Assembly (NCBI GenBank): GCA_027627225.1
Contig: CM051034.1
Span: 42,637,048-42,701,047, forward strand
DNA length: 64,000 nt
Direction of reading: 5' to 3'
Origin: Congeria kusceri
Taxonomy: Eukaryota > Mollusca > Bivalvia > Myida > Dreissenidae
This document shows positions 1 through 11,300 of the stretch, in pieces (the first letter of the stretch is position 1; every line of letters begins with the position of its first letter). The position numbers and the translations under genes were made by a program. The notes beneath the pieces are model-generated. The model had not been told where the DNA came from. It searched no databases and worked only from the letters and a program-made list of their open reading frames with translations.

Positions 1-39
1 GTAAAAACAAGCAGGAATGAATGTAGCCAACTCGTGTTG

Positions 40-840
40 AATTCATGTCCTACAGGGACTTTGTAACATTTCTGTGACTGTGGTTACCGCACCGATAGCA
101 GCAGTTTCTTTATATGGCTCAAGGCTAAAATAAATTACTGGAAGGAAATTAATCACCACATTTTCTATACTTTCCTTCGAAATCCTATAACCTCGATAAA
201 ATGTTATTTGCAAGAATTTGCAAGAAAGCAATTTACTATGAACTGATTTGAACATTGCTCTATCAACCAGGTTACTGTATATTCAGAGATTTTTCCTTCA
301 GGCGGTTCAACGGCCACTTAATATTTAAGTGAACAACTAATAAATGTGACATACTCTAAACGAAATTGCTTTACAGATACTAGTTTGAAATTTGTTAATT
401 GACACGAAATGAAATTATAACTTATGATATTGACACAATTTCGGAATTATTCGTTGTTTGAAAGATGCAAAATAGAAGAAAGCTCATGCACATGTATCCG
501 TCAATTGATTACTTCCAATGCAGTTGAAAACAAGTCCGTTTCTATTTTTTAGATATAAAATTAAATGGATATAAATTCATTTGATTACGTCCTCAGAGTA
601 AAGATGCACAGTTTAACATCCTAGATAAATAAAGCCGTGTTTTGGCAGTTCAGTGTGTCAAACCATAATGTGTCCGAGAGAGCCACCAAAGTGTCAGGAA
701 TATAAATACAATTATTTTTTAGAAACATGGACGCAAATAAACATTTTAATTTCATATCGTTTTGATAATCTTCTTCTGAATAACAGGTCACAGACCAATA
801 TGTATAGAATTGACTAATCAAACATTTTTATTTCCCATTT
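40..840. repeat. Duplicated block A, copy 1
   Basis: Non-coding block that recurs at 8936-9700, and in eroded form at 21330-21580 with 22140-22460, 33700-34120 and 37110-37450. Shared landmarks in order are GTAGCCAACTC, GGTTACCGCACCGATAGCAG, GGCTCAAGGCTAAAAT, TTTGCAAGAAAGCAATTTAC, AGTGTGTCAAACC and AGAAACATGGACGC. No open frame is conserved between copies, so the short frames here are chance. Function unknown. Confidence 0.8.
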
Positions 841-844
841 ATGA

Positions 845-1040
845 TGGTTGATATTTTGTTTTTATTTAAGATATAATTTTAATATCTCCCGACTCGTCAT
901 CGGGACTTTTCTCACGAGATTTAGTTTCCTTAACAAGTAATTTCCATTGAAGTGAAAACTGATTCCGAATGAAATTAATATTATGACGGAATCATTTCTA
1001 TAACAGTCGTCATCTAGCAAAATAGCAATCAGTTTTATAT
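845..1040. repeat. Duplicated block B, copy 1
   Basis: Short AT-rich block recurring at 11590-11765, 17830-18000, 39655-39800 and 58530-58700. Shared order: TTTTAATATCTCC, a gap, TTTTCTC followed by a TTTC-rich run, then a TGGAATTATTTC-like segment and ATAACAGTCGT. All copies are in the same orientation. From 1041 to about 1265 I see nothing further. Confidence 0.65.
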
Positions 1041-1267
1041 CTAATAGGTGGAAGATTTTGCAGTCGTGTTATTACCGTAATGATATGCATTATTGTATGT
1101 TTTAACTATTGCCCATGATGTCATTTCGACCTTTTTGAAAAAATATAATTAAATGAAGGTCTAAATTGTTCTTTTTATGTATGTTAACGTTGATGCAGTC
1201 AAATATATAAACACAATATACGTGTGTGTCACGTGATCTGAAGCAAAACAATACAGACCACAGAAAC

Positions 1268-2592
1268 AAGGTTTGTCACAGGATGTGACATATGCCGCCG
1301 AAGCATACGTCTGTCAGAGGAAGGCAAAACAATGTGAGAGTACAATATTATGCCCTGGACAAATATCTTGATATTTCAGCAACACAGCTGTTTGCTGTTG
1401 TGACACACTGCCTCATAATGATCTTCATTCCCACCAAGTTATTATATACATTACATGTTGGCACAAATGATGCTTCCTACAAAAAGTTCATTCTAATATT
1501 TGACCTTTTGAATGAAACCTTGACGGAGGAGCATGTAAGTGGTATGTTTTCTGACGCATCATCTGGTCATGGGAAAAAATAATCTGAAGTAATATTAAAA
1601 TCCTTCAAGGAATTTAGAAGTTACAGAGCAAATAGAAAATTCCTTGACATTTGACCTTGAATTGTGACCTTGATCTTTGACTGAGGACCATGGGAGTTGT
1701 ACACGACACATCGCCTGGTCATGGGAAATAATAATCTGAAGTAATATTAAAACCCTTCCAATGTTATGGTAGAGAAAGAGAAATCTTTGACCTTTGACCT
1801 TGAATTGTGACCTTTGACACACGAGCATAGGAGTTGTATGCGACACATTGTCTGATCATAGAGTATAATAATCTGATGTAACATTTAAATCCCTCCAGAC
1901 TTTTAGAAGTTATGAAGTGGATACAAAAATAATTGACCTTTGACCTTGAATTGTGACTTTGACCTTTGACCGACCATCGTGGGAGTTGTACGCAACACAT
2001 TCTCTGGTCATGGAAAATAAAAAAAAGAGAAGTTATATTAAAATCCTTTAAGGCACACAAAAGTTACAGAGCGGAAACAGAAATTCATGCCCTTTGACCT
2101 TAAATTGTGACCTTGACCTTTGACCAACGTACGCGACACATTGTCTGGTCACGAGGAATTATCATCTGAAGTAACATTAAAATCCATCCATGCATTTATA
2201 AGTTGTGGAGCGGAAACGAAAATTGATGACCTTTGACCTTGAATTGTGACCTTGACATTTGATCGACGAGTATGGGAGTTACACGCGACACATCGTCTGG
2301 TCATGTGGAATCTGAAGTTATATTAAAATCCATCCAGGCATTGAGAAGTTATGGAGCGGAAACGAAAATTAACGACTTTTGACCTTGAATTGTGACCTTG
2401 ACCTTTGACCGACGAGCATGGGAGTTATTCGCGACATATCGTCTAGTCATGGGGAATAATAATCTGAAGTTATATTAAAATCCATCCAGGCATTAAAAAG
2501 TTACAGAGCGAAAACGAAGTCTGGACGGACGGACCCACCCTTCCACCCACGCAACTACGACTACTTTATGCCCTCCTTCGGCGGCATGAAAC
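1268..2592 (+). mobile_element. GGTCA-array TIR element, copy 1 (non-autonomous)
   Basis: Element bounded by perfect 12-bp inverted ends, ATGCCGCCGAAG at 1292-1303 and CTTCGGCGGCAT at 2576-2587. A unique leader (about 1270-1560) is followed by six tandem units of about 145 bp, with unit landmarks near 1651, 1794, 1940, 2094, 2233 and 2379. Each unit carries TGACCTTTGACCTTGAATTG. A GGACGGACGGACCCACCC tail follows. The same element lies in reverse complement at 30793-31903, and its tandem part also at 51700-52460. The 96-codon frame at 1292-1582 lies in the leader and is not known to be a gene. There is no transposase, so it presumably moves in trans. Related repeats are common in bivalve genomes (from memory). 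Confidence 0.8.
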
Positions 2593-3000
2593 ATAATAAT
2601 AGACAGTAGAAAATATCAGCAACAACCACTAAATCAAGTAAATACTTGTATCGATGAAGTATGTCAATGCTCTATTATTATTATTTTCTAAACATATAAA
2701 ATGACATATATAAGCTTTTTCGTTTATCTTGGAAAAAATAGAGAATATAGACTTATAAAGGCACACATTTATTTTGAAATAAATTTACTATTCGATTAAA
2801 ACGTTACGTTAGTTTTCATAAAGCTAACAATATATGTAAAGAAAGCAACAACACACATTTTGATTAGCAAACCATATCATCGTATTATGTACAATATGAA
2901 AAAGTAAGCCGTTGGGGGTCTTTTCTGAACTCATGCACGCAATTAAAGCTGTTGAGAGTTGGCATTTTTTCGGACATTAATGCTTAAGCAGCCTTACTTA
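2593..3000. other. AT-rich spacer, nothing recognised
   Basis: Featureless AT-rich DNA between the GGTCA-array element and block C. A weak resemblance near 2760-2830 (TTTACTATTCGATTAAAACG) to 11775-11830 and 41890-41930 suggests it belongs to the duplicated background. Confidence 0.4.
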
Positions 3001-3410
3001 TAATCAATATGTTGACATTTTGGCGGCGTGTATAGTTTGACGTCAACTTGAGCCGGTATCATTTAACTACTATGTTAGCTGTAGGATTATATTTAAGCAC
3101 TGTCTTTCAGAGATTTTGCTCAAGGGTAGGGTTAATATCAAACGTTCTTCTGTTTTCGTTAGTTAAACCTGAAGCAATAATATTTCTTTCGTCCATATTC
3201 AATAATACGCGTCTATCAATCTCTCTTAATAAACGCAATGTGTCTCATCACGTCAACACGTTAATTGGTGACATCCAAAAATCAAGTATATTCTTGACAG
3301 AACATGGTGGCATAATTAAAACGTTCTGATGAAGATTTTCTTCTGTCACGTTTGTTTTAGACATTTTAATTCAATTTCAGGCCATCACGTGGGATGAAAG
3401 TTGAGTTCGA
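3000..3410. repeat. Duplicated block C, copy 1 (uninterrupted)
   Basis: Collinear with 11820-12170 plus 12930-12960. Landmarks are GTTGACATTTTGGCGGCGT, GTCAACTTG, CACGTCA, GTGACATCCAAAAAT and GGCCATCACGTGGGATGAAAG. This copy lacks the 691-bp TIR element that splits the other copy, so it is the empty-site reference for that insertion. The 93-codon frame at 3048-3329 is not kept in the other copy. Confidence 0.75.
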
Positions 3411-3885
3411 TAGTGGGAAGTGGTTTGAATCGAATTATAACAAACACGCACAAAGGAAATTGAAACAAACAGCACGACACAAACACACATCAGCAAGCAA
3501 CAACATCAACAACAACACAATACTTTGTTGTACTTGAATCCAACGTTTGATCGCATATTTTTTCGTTAGTGTATATGACTGGTATGTTATCAGAAATGCA
3601 TATTTACGCTGAACCAAACCATATTGGGAATAATTGACAAATTCAAACGTTTACGTTTTGTGTCAAACTATTTTGCCCCAAGTCCCCTTGAATTGTATAT
3701 ATGATATCATTTGAGAAAAGCTCGCGTGCGCATGTCGATTTGTTATTGCAATGACCAGTGAAGTTTTCGCGATAATCGATTGCCCACTTTGTAACTGTTT
3801 TGCTTGACCATTTCCGTAAGACTACACGAATATACTAAACTAAACATATATTAAATTTTGTATTTAAAGAGCATTTCTCGGCATT
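3410..3885. repeat. Duplicated block D, copy 1
   Basis: A CAA/ACA-rich stretch (3440-3525) followed by TACTTGAATCCAA, repeated at 18000-18290, 28080-28500 and 39800-40140. Downstream, GGGAATAATTGACAAA and CGTTTTGTGTCAAAC at 3628-3680 match 18527-18580, so the duplication runs without a break into block E. Confidence 0.7.
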
Positions 3886-4560
3886 TCCCATTGATCATTG
3901 GCAAGAAATACAGCTGAGTGTCATACTTATGCAGGTTTTACAATTTCGTGCAAGGTTTGCAGTACAGGGCTTTTAACGAGTAACACAGAATACGACAGCA
4001 GATTTGTTTCTTTTTGCAACAACAAAGGATGCTTTTAAGCTGTTTGCTTTGGAGATACATTGGTGCAGGATATAATAAGAGCCCTTTGTGTACATCCTCC
4101 TCTCCAATACCACACGTCATGTATGATATCAATTTGACTTACGTTTTGACTAATGTCATGTATGTTAAACTTTATTTAACTCACAAACATATGTTAACAA
4201 TTCAGTGTTTAGGTCGACATATTTTTACTGATTATTTCCTTCTTCGCTTTAAAACAGCGTTGGCGTGAGAAGCATCTACATGTAACTTATTCTCAACTCG
4301 TATAAAATATGTGCAAAATGCTTGACAACTTGAGACACCACTCGTATTTATTTGTGTTTAACTCCGACATCGACGGTAATAAATCGCCACGACGACCACT
4401 ATTTACTGTAAATGAGCTATAAAATGCAGACAATGGTTTATAACACCCAAACAGCATAGTTGGAAGTTAGGCAATCTCTACAATAAATTTTATAAATGTC
4501 AGTATTAAGCCAGAGCGTTCGCAGAATATCACAAAAATCCATTGGTTGCCAATAAATGTT
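3885..4560. repeat. Duplicated block E, copy 1
   Basis: One of the best-conserved blocks in the window, matching 18900-19550. Shared landmarks are CCATTGATCATTG, AATACAGCTG, TTTTAACGAGT, AGAGCCCTTTGTGTACA, CCTCCTCTCCAATACCA, CTCGTATAAAATATGTGCAA, TAAATGAGCT and CAATCTCTACAA. The small frames on both strands (3938-4268) are not kept in the other copy, so coding is unlikely. Regulatory or RNA function is possible but unsupported. Confidence 0.8.
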
Positions 4561-4734
4561 TTGGTCTTTCAGAAAATATTTGGCTGTATTGTATTTTCTC
4601 AGAAAAATTTACAAAAATATTGATATAAGGTCAATTATTTGCAACGAAATACATAGTATACGTATTCATTAATATCCAAATTAAAAAGAAACATCACTAC
4701 TTGGCCGCCATGAAATGTTTCTAAATAGTGAGTG

Positions 4735-4840
4735 AAATAACGAACGAATTGAATCGAAAGCAATTAAAACGGACGAACCGAGCCAATCCAAACCGAACCA
4801 ACCCGAATCGAAACAAACGGATTATGAACGAACGAACGAA
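4735..4840. repeat. Degenerate CGAA/CCGAAC simple repeat
   Basis: A run of AACGAACGAA, CCGAACCAACCCGAATCG and GAACGAACGAACGAACG words forms a decayed 4-6 bp simple repeat. It lies between blocks E and F, and the E-F junction near 20400 lacks it. Confidence 0.7.
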
Positions 4841-5080
4841 CGCACATATCTGTCGTTCTGCATTATAAGTGTTTTGCGCTGAGGAAAAATGGTTTATTGT
4901 GGTACAGTGGCATAGTTTCTAGAATAGAAGGCTCTGTAACGCACATCCATTAGCTTCCATTGTAAGATACACTAAAATATGATTGGCTAATGGGTAAATG
5001 ATGGCAAGAACACGCGTGAGAAATTGTACACAAAGAAACCATTTTAGCAAAGGATCCTAAAATGAACGAAAATATGTATG
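4840..5080. repeat. Duplicated block F, copy 1
   Basis: Matches 20400-20730. Shared words are CGTTCTGCATTA, GAAATGGTTTATTGTGGT-like, AGAAGGCTCTGTAA, CACATCCATTAGCTT, CGCGTGA and ACAAAGAAACCA. The copy at 20.4k holds about 100 extra bases in the middle. Confidence 0.75.
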
Positions 5081-6109
5081 GTTATTATGCAAGAACCATA
5101 TTCTGATAAATGACCAATATATACTGATACATAACACATGCACATATAATGCTATAAGCCGCATACAAGTTACACATTGTTGAGGGATCAAAATATTAAA
5201 AACAGACTCAAATACACACAATAATATATAGTAATTCCTGACCTCTAATTAATTGTGCTTTCGTAAAATAATTCATGCGCATCAGAATGCATTTTTTAAA
5301 TGTTCAATTTTATTTTATTCATCAAGTTTGCGTCGTACAGAAATAATTATTAGCGCAGTTATTTTTCCGAAATGCTACAATGTTTCAATAGTTTAGGAAC
5401 TTAACATATATCCACATTATTATATGAAGCCAAATATTCAACATACTTGTATTGACTGAGATCAATAACAGAGAGGAAACAATTAATTAATAAACCGTTC
5501 ATCTAGTTATCTTGTAAAAGAATTTACTATCAAACCTTTTACTATTTTCCAAGAAAAAATAGACATAATGACTTCATTTTTGGCAAATTCAAACATGTTA
5601 CAATGCTCTGAATAGAAATAGACATACGCTTTTTGGACGATAGCAAAGAAAATCAGACGTATAAAGTAAACCACTGTTGTTAAATGAAATTATTACCATA
5701 TCCATCTAACTGAAGCTTAGCTGCATGTTGTGACGAATCTAATTTTTGTTTGTTATGACGATTCCGATAAACTATCCATATACTGCCAAGAATGTCTTAC
5801 TTGTCACAGGTTTTGTTGTTTCACAAAATTTAAAAAGAAGCATTGCGTGATACACGTGTTTGGCCACAGTAAGTTTCAGTTTCAGGCTTGCCAACTTGGG
5901 AAATAGCGACTAGTTATAAGTCATAATTGTTTTCCTCTCACATATTGTATTGGCACGTTCAAAAGATGCACATTTCGATAATTAAGGAAGGTTGTTGTAT
6001 AGTCCACTTGCGATATTGCAACAAAAGGTAAATAGCACACTAATTTGTCCTATTATTTTACAAAGATAGTTTAAATGTCATAACATGTTCGAAACATGAT
6101 AGCAGATTA
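5081..6109. other. AT-rich stretch, nothing recognised
   Basis: About 1 kb with no convincing coding frame, inverted repeat or match to the other blocks. Confidence 0.4.
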
Positions 6110-6790
6110 AAATATTTGAGAAATAGAAACAAGAGCCACACGGTCCTCCACTGGCTTATTAAGTAAGGAATTTCAGAAGCGAAAGGACGCTGATATGCTT
6201 TATATAAGGAAAAAAGCCCCGCTCTCTGGTGATGTTTGAACAAATCAAAATAATTCAAAGTATTTTGGTAGATAACTACCTGAGGAACATTTCGGTGAAT
6301 TTATTTCGAAATCCAAGCAGAGGTATCTGACATGAAGATTTTCAAAGTTTTAAATATACCCATAGTAGGAAAAATGGCCTAGTCCCCCTGGCGGCATTTT
6401 TTTCACGAACCGAAACCATATTAGCAGTTCGTTAGAGAACCACCCAAGGATTATTTCTGTTAAATTATTTCGATAGCCAACAAGTGTTTCTGAAAATATA
6501 TAATAAAAAATGAGGGAAACAAGAAGAGATGTCGTTTAAATATTTTCTATTTACAGCTCTGGCGGCCATCTTGTGCAGCGGGCCAAAACCATTTGTATAC
6601 CTTTGGTAGTGAACCACCCAAGGAGCATTTCTGTGAAGTTACGTCAAAATTGGCCAACCGGTTTCAGAGGAGATGTCGTTAAAAGGAAAAGTTTACGGAT
6701 AGACGGACGCACGCATGCACGCACGACGGAAGAACCGCCATATCATAAGCGTGCTGGCCTTTGGCCTGTGGACCTAAAAAACGTACAACA
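6110..6790 (+). repeat. Three-unit interspersed repeat ending in GGACGGACGC
   Basis: Three diverged tandem units of about 163-175 bp. They start near TAGATAACTACC (6269), TTAGAGAACCACC (6432) and TAGTGAACCACC (6607), and each continues with AGGANNATTTCTGTNAA. The end is GACGGACGCACGCATGCACG and CATATCATAAGCGTGCTGG. The upstream edge reads ACAAGAGCCACACGGTCC. The 103-codon frame at 6573-6884 is produced by this repeat and is not a host gene. Similar repeats are widespread in bivalves (from memory). Confidence 0.7.
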
Positions 6791-7367
6791 TAGTTTTATT
6801 GAGATAACATTTATTAATCTAGATAATGTGCTGTCAGAGGTTCGTGTCATTGTATTTTCTGACATAATCTTTGTTGTAAAATAAATTGCGCGTCAATCAT
6901 TCGTGGAAACACTTGTACAGTTTTATTAAAAGTGGCATGTGGAGAGAAATGTTCGGAACAAAATTGACACGCACGATAATTACCATTAAAGGAACCAGTT
7001 CCAAGGTAGAGTGTTTCACACTATTGCCAGTATTACATGGCAATGTTCTGCTGCGTAACATATACTTGACTAAAAACTTATAGAATCGCAAATGATATGC
7101 TTTGTCGATGTGTCGCCTTTACGTGTATCTACTGAGTAAAAACTATAACTTTTGAACACATAACGAAACCTTATGTGCGTTATTTTATTCATGCTCTTTT
7201 TTTGAAATCCGTTATTTTTTAACAAGTACGTGGAATAGAAACATCGTTATGGTTCTTTATTTCATTACACAACTTAAAAGATATGCACCATATACTTAAA
7301 AATATGCTTCAGACAGGATACTCAATTTTACTTAATGATACATTATATGACATTATACGACGGCACG
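6791..7367. other. Unique stretch, nothing recognised
   Basis: No coding family, TIR or block match seen. Overlapping frames on both strands at 6886-7091 look like chance. Confidence 0.4.
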
Positions 7368-7812
7368 CGGCTAGTGGGCCATAGATAAAGAAGGAAAATA
7401 ACTGTGGGTTATTCTGCAACAAATTATGGGCGGAGCCTCATGTTTTCACAAATGGTTCCGGAAATTCTAAGAAATTGTTCCGTAAAATGCACGTGCTTAA
7501 ACGCGCGAAAGCGAATTTTGACAAACAAATCATTTCTGCATTATGTAACACAATAAAAAAGCATTTGTACTACATATTTTTATATTTAAGTTCACAAAAT
7601 CGTTTACGTTTTGTTAATATGCCGTTTGTTTGCGCTTGTTAGCATAATATTTTCACTGTATTTATCAATAAGTATGACGACTTTCGCTCAATGTTTATCA
7701 ATAAAGCTGAACGTCATTTGGAATTGTTATGATTTCTTGACGTCACTGAAACGCAGGTGAGAATGCACTTCTCGAAAAATAGGCGTAGTATAGATAAATA
7801 TAGTTCTCATTC
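7368..7812 (-). repeat. Interspersed repeat Y, copy 1 (reverse of 40490-40935)
   Basis: Reverse-complement relative of 40490-40935. Shared words on comparing strands are GTTATTCTGCAAC, TATGGGCGGA, TTTTCACA, AAACAAATTTCTGC-like, CAATAAAGCTGAACGTCA-like and TTGACGTCA. No frame. Being inverted between copies, it is a mobile repeat and not part of the same-orientation duplication. Confidence 0.7.
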
Positions 7813-7863
7813 ATTACCTTTAAAAATACATACGAATTTAATATAAGAAATCGAAAAAATTGA

Positions 7864-8012
7864 GGGTAACAGTTGGTTATTGCGGTAATAACCAACGGTT
7901 TGTCGTTCCAATGCTTGTTATCAAACCACTCGGGCTATCGCCCTCCTGGTTTAATTTCTACGCATCGGAACTCCAAACCGTTGGTTATTACCGCAATAAC
8001 CAACAGTTACCC
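7864..8012. mobile_element. Foldback MITE with nested palindromic arms
   Basis: Inverted 39-bp arms at 7864-7902 and 7974-8012 differ at a single base. Each arm contains its own palindrome, GTTGGTTATT and AATAACCAAC around GCGGT. The middle holds a third small stem, GGGCTATCGCCC. Transcribed or single-stranded, it could form one long hairpin or three smaller ones. No gene inside, and no clear target-site duplication seen. Confidence 0.85.
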
Positions 8013-8470
8013 GTCATTTATTTCTTAAACATTCAATGCAAATAATCAGTTGTGTTTGATTCCGTAAGGATACCACGAGTTTTTGTTTACATGAACAACA
8101 TTATATTATAAATCTGTTCATTCAAATAATGGAATGTATTTGTACTCCATATGCCGACGTTTTCTGATATCACATATATAACACCTGCAAGTGTTATTAT
8201 GTACATTATGTACATATATGCACTATTCTGTAGACGTGCATTTTGATGTCTGTGTTAATATTTTCCTGCAGTATTGTCAACAATTTATGTATAAAAGAAA
8301 AAAGTGATGGAAAATTCTGAATGAAAACTCCGATTTTGCTGCATATTGACTAGGTTTTTGAACACTAGCTACTTGACTATGTCTTGTTCCCTGAAAACAG
8401 TGTCCTGCTTTAATGACACAATATTGACATTTATGTTCCAAGCCTATTTTGATGCTGTATGTGATAATTG
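8013..8470. other. Stretch with nothing recognised
   Basis: AT-rich. A TGTTATTATGTACATTATGTACATATA segment near 8195 is only simple sequence. Confidence 0.4.
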
Positions 8471-8472
8471 AT

Positions 8473-8508
8473 TTAAACAGCATCTTAACTTGTTAAGATG
8501 CTGTTTAA
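8473..8508. repeat. Near-perfect palindrome
   Basis: Perfect 17-bp arms (TTAAACAGCATCTTAAC at 8473-8489 and its complement at 8492-8508) around a 2-bp spacer. No T-run or gene context, so it is not a bacterial-type terminator. Confidence 0.85.
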
Positions 8509-8935
8509 GATCACACCGCACACCGCTTCGTGCAGTATTGCAGGTATTTGATCGCCCCTTGTTTCACAGTGTCGCCTGACCTTTTCTTAAGACAGCTTTA
8601 CCTGACCTGCTTCACTGTTCTAGAAATAATACATTTAAATGTATGTATAATGCTCATTTAAACAAAATAACTATGTGACATACACGGAGTATATTAGTTT
8701 ATCTCAGGGGAATCGGGAATTTTTAAAGAAAGAGAAAAAGAATCCGCTCTTAGTTCTAACATTTTTCTCCTTAATGAGTAACTTTCATATTTCTGCATAG
8801 TTCTTCGAACGTTGTTATTAATCACGACACAATTATGTGACGTTTATCACTTTCAAAAATAACATTCATAAGAAATAAGATAATGCAGTATTATGAATTC
8901 ATATATCATAACCTGACCAAGGAAAATCACAATAA
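8509..8935. other. AT-rich spacer
   Basis: No frame, repeat or block match that I can support. Confidence 0.4.
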
Positions 8936-9700
8936 TTTAAAATGTAGCCAACTCTAGTCTCACAGAGGTTTGTAACATTTCTTTGACTTTGGTTACCGCA
9001 CCGATAGCAGCAGTTCTTTATGTGGCTCAAGGCTAAAATGAATTATGGGAAGGTACGTGATCACCACATTCTCTATACTTTCTGTTATAAATTCTATATC
9101 CGCGAAATAATGTAATTTGCAAGAAAGCAATTTACTGTCCCTATAACACATTAAGAGTGAACTAGTTTGAAAATTATTCTATCAACCAAGCTAAGGTATA
9201 CTCAGCTCTTCCTTCTTAAGATGGGACGATTAAAAGGCATTATTTATTAAGACCACTCTCAATAAATAAGACAGACTTGAAACGAAATAGCTTTAAACAT
9301 ACCAGCATGCAATGAATGTACTTATTGAAAAAAACGAGTAACATTATAAATGATGGATTGACACAATTTCTCAAATATGCGTTGTTTGAAATATGGAATA
9401 TAGAAGAACGTTCATGCAAATGTCGACGAATACTTTCAATTGATTGAAAACAAGTCAGTTTTCATTTTCTGGATAGACAATTGCATGGACATAAATTCAT
9501 GTGATTACGTCTCCAGAGTAAAGAAACACATTTTATCATCCTAGATACTTCAACCCGTGTTTTGAAAGTTTAGTGTGTCAAACCAAAATATGTCCGAGGG
9601 AGTCACTTAAGTGTTATATAAATTGCAATACTGGATATTTAGAAACACGGACGCTAATATAACATTTTTACATTTGGTTATGCATTATACGTGAAAATCA
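8936..9700. repeat. Duplicated block A, copy 2
   Basis: Second clear copy of block A, running through GGTTACCGCACCGATAGCAG, CAAGGCTAAAATGAATTA, AATTTGCAAGAAAGCAATTT, AATAAATAAGACAGACTTGA and AGAAACACGGACGC in the same order as 60-730. Small indels separate the two. Confidence 0.85.
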
Positions 9701-10260
9701 TACTAAATATTTTTACAGCTAATACATATAATGTGTAAATATTAAGCAGTCTTCATCAGATCGCTATTTGCTATTGGATTTTGTATTTGCCCGAACTCTC
9801 CTTGTTTGTACTTTACCTTTTTACTTGTGGCTTTTGTTATACTAGTATTCATTAGAGTAAAGTTCAAGCACACGCTAACTAGCAGCTACTTGTTGTTTTG
9901 GTTTATGTTAGCGTGATAATTACTTATTTGCACAGTTTTCTAGATTTAGAAACTGAAAACGTCTAAAATCCTATTTGAGTGATTAGATTATCTCGAAAAT
10001 ATGTTAAAGTTAGAGATTCGCAGAGAAATGAGTCCTGTGCGTTGCTTCACGCGTTCACACAAAATTGGTCTGCTTTCTGTAATCCATTTGGAAAAGTTAT
10101 AAAGTTGCAGTCACATATTTCAATACACCAGCGAAATAGAAGGGGAAAAAAAGGAGTATTAATTACTTTGTGTGATTCCCACAACAGACTGAAATGAGGC
10201 ACGTTATTTCACAACCTATGCTTAATCACTGTCATGTGTTTGACAACACCATCTAATTAC
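9670..10260. repeat. Duplicated block K, copy 1
   Basis: Shares order with 37440-38480 and in part with 14925-15040, 22600-22870, 34640-34770 and 45040-45510. Landmarks are GTAAATATTAAGCAGT, GCCCGAACTCTCC, ACGTCTAAAATCC, CACGCGTTCACAC, ACCAGCGAAATAGAAGG and CTGAAATGAGGCACGT. This copy lacks the CATATG-rich insertion present at 37487-37920. Confidence 0.75.
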
Positions 10261-10329
10261 TACATCGCTTTCATAAATAAACTGTAAATGACTGCGATTG
10301 TGCAACGACATTTAATTGTGTGTTGCTGA

Positions 10330-10849
10330 TATTTTGCCTTTCAGCTAAAAACGTGCTGTAAACTTGATGCAAATCAACCATTTCAACATAAGTTTATAAA
10401 GCACAAAATCATGCTTACATGTATTATGTAAAAATTTAAAATACTCGATTATAACCTACATCCAAAGGACTTAATTGTAGCTTGGCGATATGACCATTAG
10501 GCAATGAATGTATTCGTATCAATTGTATTTATATAAAAGCACACGTAGGAAAAGTATCGAGTTTTATTTTTATTTACGATCTAAATTTAGAATCGTTACG
10601 GAATTTAAGGAAATATTCAAGAGGTGCCAGGTCAAACCAAACGCACAACACACATGAGTTTTCCAACAAACCAAAGTAAAACCAAATATAAGAGTTGATT
10701 ATTATTCATAAGTGACCAATGTGTTTCTTTTATTTTATTTTTATGTGTACTTCTATATAACTTCTTGAAATGTATGATATTCAACATGTTCTGTTTGGGA
10801 AATCTGTGTATACGACCATGTAATAAGTCACAACAACATTAGTCACGAT
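10330..10849. other. Spacer inside duplicated background
   Basis: AT-rich, no supported features. Confidence 0.35.
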
Positions 10850-11010
10850 CTATCAATTATTTTGAAAATAAGAATTTGACAAAATAGTCTAACTTGAAAG
10901 CAAACAGAAAATCATAACAAGGACGGCAGAAACACTACCGTATCGAAAATTTCGACTTTGTCATAGTTTATTAGCATTGTGTTTGAAATATATTTATTCT
11001 GAGCGGATCA
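10850..11010. repeat. Duplicated block Q, copy 1
   Basis: Matches 63745-63930 near the window end: CTATCAATTATTTT, AACTTGAAAGCAAACA, AAACACT..CAGTAT-like and GTTTATTAG. Its reappearance suggests another duplicon starts beyond the right edge. Confidence 0.6.
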
Positions 11011-11089
11011 TTAATTTGACGTAGTCGTGATTCTCTGGACAGGTTTTATACATCAAGCACCGGTGGCTATTATAAATGTTGAAACTGAT

Positions 11090-11300
11090 AGGTCCCGATG
11101 CGCTTGTCAGATACCGGAAAGACCAAAATAAAGTTCTGTAACACATGTCTGAAAAATCATAAACCTTTATTAACTTTATAGCAAGGTCGAAGATGAACTT
11201 TCTTTAGAGCAACCAGATGGAGTTCAGTAAGTGAGCTTTAATGAGGACCTGAAATCGTTATAGGAAAGAATTTTGGTGAAATGTTTTGAAATGTTTATTC
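11090..11300. repeat. Duplicated block M, copy 1 (diverged)
   Basis: Weak member of a block better seen at 25490-25640, 35960-36150, 38690-38830 and 50520-50730 (words like TTCAATGGAGGCCAGAAA and GTTTATTGTCTGGCGATT). Confidence 0.4.

Noticed and set aside
1595..2060. Two overlapping minus-strand frames of 83 and 98 codons
   Set aside because: They span tandem units of the GGTCA element, and the similar peptides simply reflect the 145-bp repeat.
6573..6884. 103-codon frame with an RIDGRTHARTTEEPP segment
   Set aside because: Generated by the three-unit interspersed repeat and its GACGGACGCACGC end, which commonly yields false gene models.
8473..8508. Rho-independent terminator
   Set aside because: A perfect hairpin, but in AT-rich eukaryotic DNA with no upstream gene and no T-run.
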